A DNA stretch of 11,244 bases from contig MNUO01000104.1 in NCBI GenBank assembly GCA_001871015.1, positions 1-11,244 of the forward strand, read 5' to 3'. Position numbers and translations under genes: made by a program. The notes beneath the pieces are model-generated. The model was not told the DNA's origin. It searched no databases and was given only the letters and a program-made list of their open reading frames with translations. This DNA comes from Candidatus Desantisbacteria bacterium CG1_02_38_46. Its GTDB lineage: Bacteria; Desantisbacteria; UBA1551; UBA1559. How positions within the stretch are numbered: the stretch's first letter is position 1; each line of letters begins with the position of its first letter. Positions 7,596-11,244 of this stretch are shown piece by piece.

Positions 7596-7912
7596 AAGAC
7601 TTAAGAATAAAAAAACATCCTATTTTAGGTGAAGCAAAATTTGGTAAAAAGATAACCATTTTTGTTGATGGGAAAAAATTTTCTGCTTATGAAGGAGAAA
7701 TGATTGCTTCCGCTCTTTATGCAAAAGGAATTAGAAAATTAAGAGCTACTTCTAAGTTTAAAGAGCCACGGGGAATTTTTTGTGCAATTGGTCGTTGCAC
7801 AGACTGTGTGATGACGGTTAATGGTGTTCCAAATATAAGAACCTGTATTACTCCTGTCCAATCAGGAATGAGAGTTAAAACACAGAAAGGACTTGGCAAA
7901 TGGAAGAAGTAA
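7592..7912 (+). CDS. [2Fe-2S] subunit of a proline/sarcosine/hydroxyproline dehydrogenase-like complex (HcnA-like)
   Basis: This small 106-residue protein carries a plant-type [2Fe-2S] motif, C64-x4-C69-x2-C72-x12-C85, in the characteristic context EPRGIFCAIGRCTDC…RTCITPVQSGM. The same module forms the N-terminus of sarcosine oxidase alpha, and is a separate gene as HcnA or the gamma subunit of bacterial D-hydroxyproline dehydrogenase. It would pass electrons between flavin sites in the complex. The start overlaps the URO-D stop by 4 bases, and the 3' end overlaps the following FAD gene by 13 bases, so all three are coupled. In archaeal four-subunit L-proline dehydrogenase this domain is fused to the alpha subunit; here it is split off. 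Confidence 0.88.
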   Translation: MKDLRIKKHPILGEAKFGKKITIFVDGKKFSAYEGEMIASALYAKGIRKLRATSKFKEPRGIFCAIGRCTDCVMTVNGVPNIRTCITPVQSGMRVKTQKGLGKWKK

Positions 7913-8994
7913 TGGTTGTTGGTGGAGGTCCTGCCGGTCTATGTGCGGCAATCGAATCTGCACGCTATGGGGTAAAAGTTATTCTTATTGATGAAAATGA
8001 CATGCCCGGGGGTCAACTTTTCAAACAAATTCATCGTTTCTTTGGTTCAGCTCAACACAGAGCAGGAATAAGGGGCTATGACATAGGAAATTCTTTGCTT
8101 TCTGAGAGTGAAAAATTAGGAGTGCGAGTCCTTCTTAACACGGTTGTCTGGGGTATTTTCCAGGATAATTTTTTAGGAATAAAAACAGAGAAAGAGACTA
8201 AAATCCTGCAGGCAAAAAAAATTGTGGTTGGTACTGGCGCACTTGAGAATCCTTTAGCTTTTCCTGGATGGACTCTGCCAGGCGTAATGGGAGCAGGAGC
8301 AGCACAGACAATGATGAATATTCAGCGCGTTTTACCAGGAAAAAGAATTTTAATGATTGGTTCTGGCAACGTCGGCTTGATTGTTTCCTATCAACTTCTT
8401 CAGGCAGGAGCAAAAGTAGTTGCTTTAGTAGAAGCATTACCAAAGATTTCTGGCTATCTGGTACATGCGGCAAAGATTTCTCGTGCAGGGGTTCAGATTC
8501 TCACCTCCCATACAATTGTAAAGGCAGATGGTAAAGGGGAAGTAAAAAAGGCGGTAATAGCTAAAATTGATGAAAATTTTAAAATGATTAAAGGAACAGA
8601 AAAAGAGATTAAGGTGGACCTTGTCTGCATTGCAGTGGGATTAAGACCACTGGATGAACTCTGCTGGATGGCTGGTTGTCAATTTACCTACATTCCTTCT
8701 CTGGGTGGGTTTATTCCATTGCATAGCAGAGATATGGAAACAACAGTTTCCGGAATTTATGTTGCCGGCGATGTTTCGGGAATAGAAGAAGCTTCTACAG
8801 CAATAGAAGAAGGAAAATTAGCAGGAATTGCCATTGCTGAATCTCTTGGTTATATCTCTAAAAAAGAGGCAGAAGAGAAAAAAGAGTTATCATGGGAAAG
8901 TTTAAGAGAGTTACGATTAGGTTCCTTTGGAGAAGGACGCCAGAAGACCAAAGATTTAATTTTAAAGCAATATAATTCTTTGCATAAAATGTAA
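7900..8994 (+). CDS. FAD/NAD(P)-type oxidoreductase, alpha subunit (HcnB-like) of the dehydrogenase complex
   Basis: This 364-residue pyridine-nucleotide-disulphide-type flavoprotein is related to HcnB, D-hydroxyproline dehydrogenase alpha and the central part of sarcosine oxidase alpha. GGGPAG (residues 8-13) binds FAD; a second Rossmann motif, GSGNVG, lies near residues 153-160; and the C-terminal YVAGDVSGIEEASTAIEEG (about 287-305, D291) closes the FAD site. HcnB-like subunits are often about 460-480 residues because they carry a C-terminal BFD-type [2Fe-2S] domain. That domain is missing here and is instead encoded by the gene at 9472, so the complex is distributed over more genes. AAGGA at 7887-7891 supports the ATG at 7900; ATG 7912 is an alternative that would remove four residues. 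The stop is followed after one base by the ferredoxin start. Confidence 0.9.
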   Translation: MEEVMVVGGGPAGLCAAIESARYGVKVILIDENDMPGGQLFKQIHRFFGSAQHRAGIRGYDIGNSLLSESEKLGVRVLLNTVVWGIFQDNFLGIKTEKETKILQAKKIVVGTGALENPLAFPGWTLPGVMGAGAAQTMMNIQRVLPGKRILMIGSGNVGLIVSYQLLQAGAKVVALVEALPKISGYLVHAAKISRAGVQILTSHTIVKADGKGEVKKAVIAKIDENFKMIKGTEKEIKVDLVCIAVGLRPLDELCWMAGCQFTYIPSLGGFIPLHSRDMETTVSGIYVAGDVSGIEEASTAIEEGKLAGIAIAESLGYISKKEAEEKKELSWESLRELRLGSFGEGRQKTKDLILKQYNSLHKM

Positions 8995-8995
8995 A

Positions 8996-9493
8996 ATGAA
9001 AAAAAAGATTTTTACGCAAGACTATTATAAAAATTTTCCTGGCTATCCTTCAAAAGAAAGATTGGCAAAAGCAAGGGTAGTTGTGATTGAATGTGTGCAG
9101 GATATTCCCTGTAATCCCTGTGAAACAATTTGTCCAAGAAAAGCAATTGTTGTTGGCAAACCAATTACAAATCTTCCCAGGTTAATTGAAGAAAATTGTA
9201 CGGGCTGTGGCAGATGCATCCCAATCTGTCCGGGATTGGCAGTTTTTGTTGTAAATAATAATTATAATGATAAGGAATCAACCATATCTCTTCCTTATGA
9301 ATTTTTACCTTTGCCAGAAAAGGGTGAGGAAGTAATCGCTCTCAATCGTGAAGGGGAAAAAGTGTGTAGAGCAAAAGTAATTAGCGTTCTTGACCCAGAA
9401 AAAAATAATCGGACAGCAGTAATCACGATTGCTGTTCCTAAAGAATATTCAGGGGAAGTCAGGGGGATAAGATTAATAAGAAAGAATCCTTAA
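8996..9493 (+). CDS. ferredoxin-like subunit with two [4Fe-4S] sites
   Basis: This 165-residue iron-sulfur protein has two cysteine clusters: C33-x5-C39-x2-C42-x3-C46P and C68-x2-C71-x2-C74-x3-C78P. The second is a standard [4Fe-4S] motif and the first is a wider-spaced variant. A C-terminal domain of about 80 residues without cysteine motifs follows. Length and layout match the gamma subunit (about 19 kDa) of archaeal L-proline dehydrogenase complexes, which moves electrons out of the flavin core. The ATG lies one base after the stop of the alpha subunit gene, with no good Shine-Dalgarno, so translation is probably coupled. The last 22 bases overlap the BFD gene in another frame. Confidence 0.88.
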   Translation: MKKKIFTQDYYKNFPGYPSKERLAKARVVVIECVQDIPCNPCETICPRKAIVVGKPITNLPRLIEENCTGCGRCIPICPGLAVFVVNNNYNDKESTISLPYEFLPLPEKGEEVIALNREGEKVCRAKVISVLDPEKNNRTAVITIAVPKEYSGEVRGIRLIRKNP

Positions 9494-9762
9494 TTATCTG
9501 TCGTTGTGAGGAAATAACCGAAGAGGAAATCCACGAGGCAATTAGAAAAGGAGCAACAAACATAGATGCGGTTAAGCGGATGACCAGGGCTGGAATGGGT
9601 TTGTGTGGGGGGAAAAGCTGCAGTAAACTTGTTGCGCGGATTATCAGTGAAGAAACAGGTAAATCTATCTCAGAAATTATACCTTTCACATCCCGTCCCC
9701 CTGTTAGGCCAATTCCGATTAAATTATTAGGACACCAAGGAGAAGAGAATGAGAATTGTTGA
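9472..9762 (+). CDS. BFD-type [2Fe-2S] protein without a standard start codon (delta subunit)
   Basis: The frame open from 9442 to the TGA at 9760 encodes a complete bacterioferritin-associated-ferredoxin-like domain. Counting from 9472, the motif is C10-x-C12 (IICRCEEITEEE) and C45-x4-C50 (GMGLCGGKSC), followed by PFTSRPPVRPIPI, the proline-rich tail usual at the C-terminus of HcnB-type subunits. No ATG, GTG or TTG precedes the CxC pair. The only in-frame ATG upstream of the second cysteine pair (9580) would delete the first pair and cannot be the true start. An ATT at 9472, 5 bases after AGGGGG, is the best candidate and gives a 96-residue protein of about 10.5 kDa, the size of the delta subunit in archaeal L-proline dehydrogenase. 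The alternative is a -1 frameshift from the overlapping ferredoxin gene, but no clear slippery heptamer is seen. It overlaps the cyclase gene by 14 bases. Confidence 0.78.
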   Translation: MNKKESLIICRCEEITEEEIHEAIRKGATNIDAVKRMTRAGMGLCGGKSCSKLVARIISEETGKSISEIIPFTSRPPVRPIPIKLLGHQGEENENC

Positions 9763-10402
9763 GATTTCAGGGATGATTGAAAATGATATGTGGGATTATG
9801 GAGAGCCGTTTCCCCCTGCAAAAATTGAAGAAATTGCGCGCGTTGAGAAAGATGGATTCAGTGCACATAAATTCCTTCTTTCTACTCTTTCTGGAACCTA
9901 TCTTGAGACAGGAGCGCATTTATTTAGCGGAATTCGAACAGTTGATGAATTGAAACCAGAAGAACTTGTCAGGGAAGCAGTAGTAATCAAGACACCAAAA
10001 AGTGGGACAGAAACAATTACTGTAGAAGATTTAGAAAGGGCAGGAGCAAAACTTAAAAAATGGGATACGCTTCTTGTTTATACCGGTTGGTATAAAATGT
10101 GGAATAAAAAAGAATTTGTCGAAAAGAGCCCTTATTTTACCCATGAAGCAATGGACTGGATTATTGATAAAAAAATAAAATTTCTTGGTGGAGATTTTCC
10201 CTGTTTTGATAATCATTTGCACCCCGTAGAAGGAAAAGACTTGCCTCTTTTGAAAAAATTTTATAAAAAAAGTGGGAGGATAATCTTAGCTCCTATAATT
10301 AACGGTGATAAAATAAGAAAGAAAAGAGTAAAACTCTTTGTCTTTCCTTTGAGAATAAAGGGAGCGAGTGCTGTTCCTTCCCGTGCAATTGTTATTGAAT
10401 AG
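9749..10402 (+). CDS. cyclase-family protein (PF04199, kynurenine formamidase-like) with altered metal motif
   Basis: This 217-residue protein matches the cyclase/metal-dependent hydrolase family, which includes bacterial kynurenine formamidase and isatin hydrolase. Typical blocks are the N-terminal RIVEISGMIENDM, VVIKTPKSGTETITVEDLE, the strand TLLVYTGWYKMWN and the late LGGDFPCFDN. The canonical HxGTHxDxPxH metal-binding motif appears here as LSGTYLETGAH (residues 47-57): the first two histidines are L47 and Y51, the aspartate is E53 and only the last histidine (H57) is kept. It may bind metal differently, or it may be a non-hydrolytic member. AAGGAGA at 9737-9743 gives a strong ribosome binding site. 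The overlap with the BFD gene makes it the last gene of the dehydrogenase operon, and it may act on the product or precursor, for example by opening a ring or amide. Confidence 0.82.
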   Translation: MRIVEISGMIENDMWDYGEPFPPAKIEEIARVEKDGFSAHKFLLSTLSGTYLETGAHLFSGIRTVDELKPEELVREAVVIKTPKSGTETITVEDLERAGAKLKKWDTLLVYTGWYKMWNKKEFVEKSPYFTHEAMDWIIDKKIKFLGGDFPCFDNHLHPVEGKDLPLLKKFYKKSGRIILAPIINGDKIRKKRVKLFVFPLRIKGASAVPSRAIVIE

Positions 10403-10409
10403 TTTCTTC

Positions 10410-10438
10410 TTTACTTTTTTCCATTTTTATGGTATAAT
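10410..10438 (+). promoter_or_regulatory. promoter of the MNT/HEPN pair
   Basis: TTTACT (10410-10415, 4 of 6) and a perfect TATAAT (10433-10438) are 17 bases apart, with a TGG extended -10. The start of transcription would be near 10445, about 30 bases before the ATG at 10476. The T-rich run at 10403-10427 has no stem beside it, so it is not counted as a terminator. Confidence 0.65.
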
Positions 10439-10475
10439 ACAACAACAATAGGTTGAAAAAGGGGGTTGATGGGGC

Positions 10476-10817
10476 ATGGAAAAGATTATTGATTGTTTAA
10501 GGAAAAAAGATAAGGAGAGTTTGAACGAGTTTAAAGAGAAAGTGAGAAAGAAATTTCCTGAAGCAAGTTTTATCCTTTTTGGTTCAAAAGTAAGAGGCAA
10601 AGACACAATTTTCTCAGATATAGATATTCTTGTGATATTAGATAGGGAAATAACTACTTCTATTGAAGAGGAAGTTTTTGAAGTTGGATTTGAGGTAGGA
10701 TTGAAATATGAAGTGGTGTTTGGAATAGTAGTAGAGGAAAGAAAATTCTGGGATTTTTCTTTATATAAGGAAATGCCTTTTTACCAGAATATAGATAGAG
10801 AAGGAGTAAAAATATGA
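10476..10817 (+). CDS. MNT-type minimal nucleotidyltransferase (antitoxin-like)
   Basis: This 113-residue minimal nucleotidyltransferase has the motif GSKVRGKDTIFSDID (GS-x10-DxD), the signature of MntA-type proteins. In MNT/HEPN toxin-antitoxin systems this protein is the antitoxin and modifies the HEPN toxin by adding AMP. A strong promoter lies upstream, and GGGGG at 10461-10465 serves as a rather distant Shine-Dalgarno. Its stop overlaps the next start (ATGA, 10814-10817), the standard arrangement for such pairs. The pair is unrelated to the upstream metabolic operon and is a typical accessory module. The catalytic residues look intact even though its partner is truncated. Confidence 0.88.
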   Translation: MEKIIDCLRKKDKESLNEFKEKVRKKFPEASFILFGSKVRGKDTIFSDIDILVILDREITTSIEEEVFEVGFEVGLKYEVVFGIVVEERKFWDFSLYKEMPFYQNIDREGVKI

Positions 10818-11029
10818 ATGAAGAGAGAAAAACTTTAATTGAATATAGATTATTAAGAGCACATGAAACCTTAGAAGATGCTAAGATTCTTTTTGATAAA
10901 AGAAAATTATTTTCTACGGTGAACAGAATTTATTATGCTATGTTTTATGCGGTAAATGCATTATTATTGTCCAAAAATTTGGTAGCGTATAGAAAACGGT
11001 TGCTAATGAAGCCATTTCTTGGTCTTTGA
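10814..11029 (+). pseudogene. HEPN-domain protein, truncated (toxin-like partner of the MNT gene)
   Basis: The 71-residue product begins as a normal HEPN protein: RLLRAHETLEDAKILFDK and then NRIYYAMFYAVNALLLSK, which is the conserved (S/N)RxYYAMFYAxxALL helix of the family. HEPN partners are usually about 120-135 residues. After residue 53 or so family resemblance ends, and the frame stops at 11027-11029 in sequence that does not look like HEPN. The later helices, including the usual H-containing segment of the RNase site, are missing, so toxin activity is unlikely. AAGGAG at 10801-10806 is the ribosome binding site. The break coincides with the start of the unusual structured region downstream, suggesting that an insertion cut the gene. 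Confidence 0.75.
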
Positions 11030-11044
11030 AAAATATTGAAAAAC

Positions 11045-11181
11045 AGTCGCCGTGCTTAGTGGATAATGTGGGGTCGCCTCGGGCGACTCCAAGCGATGTG
11101 GAAATTGTGGGTAACACTCTTACTTGCCTTACTCTCTATCGTTATCCATCAATTTCCACAGAGCGTCATTATCCACAAGCA
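11045..11181 (+). other. strongly structured region: three-way junction of nested inverted repeats (possible ncRNA or mobile-element end)
   Basis: Three stems fit together. The outer stem pairs 11053-11068 with 11167-11181 (15 pairs, one bulged A at 11058). Helix 1 pairs 11070-11078 with 11082-11090 (gtcgcc/ggcgac core, very short loop). Helix 2 pairs 11097-11115 with 11141-11160 (19 pairs, one bulged base at 11149, one G-U pair, 25-base loop). An extra copy of agtcgcc (11045-11051) could compete for ggcgact (11082-11088), so an alternative fold is possible. The region is richer in G and C than its surroundings. It also contains one perfect DnaA-box-like nonamer, TTATCCACA (11169-11177), and near copies at 11058-11066, 11106-11114 and 11142-11150, in opposite orientations. 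No convincing protein is encoded. A structured RNA of a transposon, subterminal repeats of an insertion element, or an origin-like site would all fit. Confidence 0.5.
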
Positions 11182-11244
11182 GTATTTCAAAATTCTAATA
11201 GCGATAATAGGTTTTTAGGTTGAGAAGATCGTTGACTAAATTTG

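Noticed and set aside
9580-9762. A 60-residue gene starting at ATG 9580
   Set aside because: It would lack the CxC half of the BFD cluster; the true protein begins upstream with a non-standard start.
9459-9821. Minus-strand open frame of 120 codons, and similar minus-strand frames at 1531-1890, 1962-2264 and 8198-8473
   Set aside because: They lie opposite well-identified genes, have no family motifs, and are the usual shadows of AT-rich coding sequence.
10403-10430. Rho-independent terminator after the cyclase gene
   Set aside because: There is a T-rich run but no GC-rich stem before it.
11053-11181. Integron attC site
   Set aside because: The arms lack the paired RYYYAAC/GTTRRRY core sites at the ends, and no cassette gene structure or integrase is seen.
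11026-11223. A 65-codon open frame across the structured region
   Set aside because: It starts at a TTG without a good ribosome binding site, has no recognisable domain, and reads through the paired arms of the fold; the base pairing explains the sequence better than coding.
1-11244. CRISPR array, tRNA or rRNA genes
   Set aside because: No regularly spaced repeats and no tRNA or rRNA signatures were seen on either strand.

Overview
The window reads as a piece of an AT-rich bacterial chromosome. It has strong Shine-Dalgarno sites, sigma-70 type TTGACA/TATAAT promoters and densely packed genes with ATGA overlaps, nearly all on the + strand. The iron-sulfur and flavin enzymes and the URO-D-type methyltransferase suggest an anaerobe, probably uncultured, but nothing here fixes the phylum.

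Left edge (1-292): the first 11 codons of a divergent minus-strand gene with a good promoter, then the promoter and leader of the main plus-strand operon. First block (293-4938): a DegT/StrS-type PLP aminotransferase, alanine dehydrogenase, a Gfo/Idh/MocA oxidoreductase broken by an in-frame TAA, and a DadA/glycine-oxidase-like FAD enzyme. A short imperfect inverted-repeat element sits between the second and third genes and supplies the last codons of the alanine dehydrogenase. Middle (4939-6524): an AAA+/DUF4143 ATPase with its own consensus promoter and a leader hairpin. It looks like an independent unit dropped into the operon. Second block (6555-10402): a URO-D-fold protein, a small [2Fe-2S] protein, an FAD/NAD-type oxidoreductase, a 2x[4Fe-4S] ferredoxin, a BFD-type [2Fe-2S] protein that lacks any standard start codon, and a cyclase-family (PF04199) protein with an altered metal motif.

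The FAD enzyme at 3736, the [2Fe-2S] and FAD proteins at 7592/7900, the ferredoxin at 8996 and the BFD protein at 9472 together match, part for part, the multi-subunit dye-linked L-proline / D-hydroxyproline dehydrogenases (related to HcnABC and heterotetrameric sarcosine oxidase). The beta subunit would oxidise an amino acid or secondary amine, and the others would carry the electrons away. With alanine dehydrogenase, the aminotransferase and the URO-D protein, the locus is probably for using a modified or methylated amine or amino acid. The substrate cannot be read from the sequence.

Right edge (10403-11244): a separately promoted MNT/HEPN (nucleotidyltransferase/HEPN) toxin-antitoxin-like pair. 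Its HEPN gene is cut short and followed by a more GC-rich stretch that folds into a strong three-way junction (11053-11181) containing DnaA-box-like nonamers. This is the least explained part of the window and may be the edge of a mobile element or a structured RNA.
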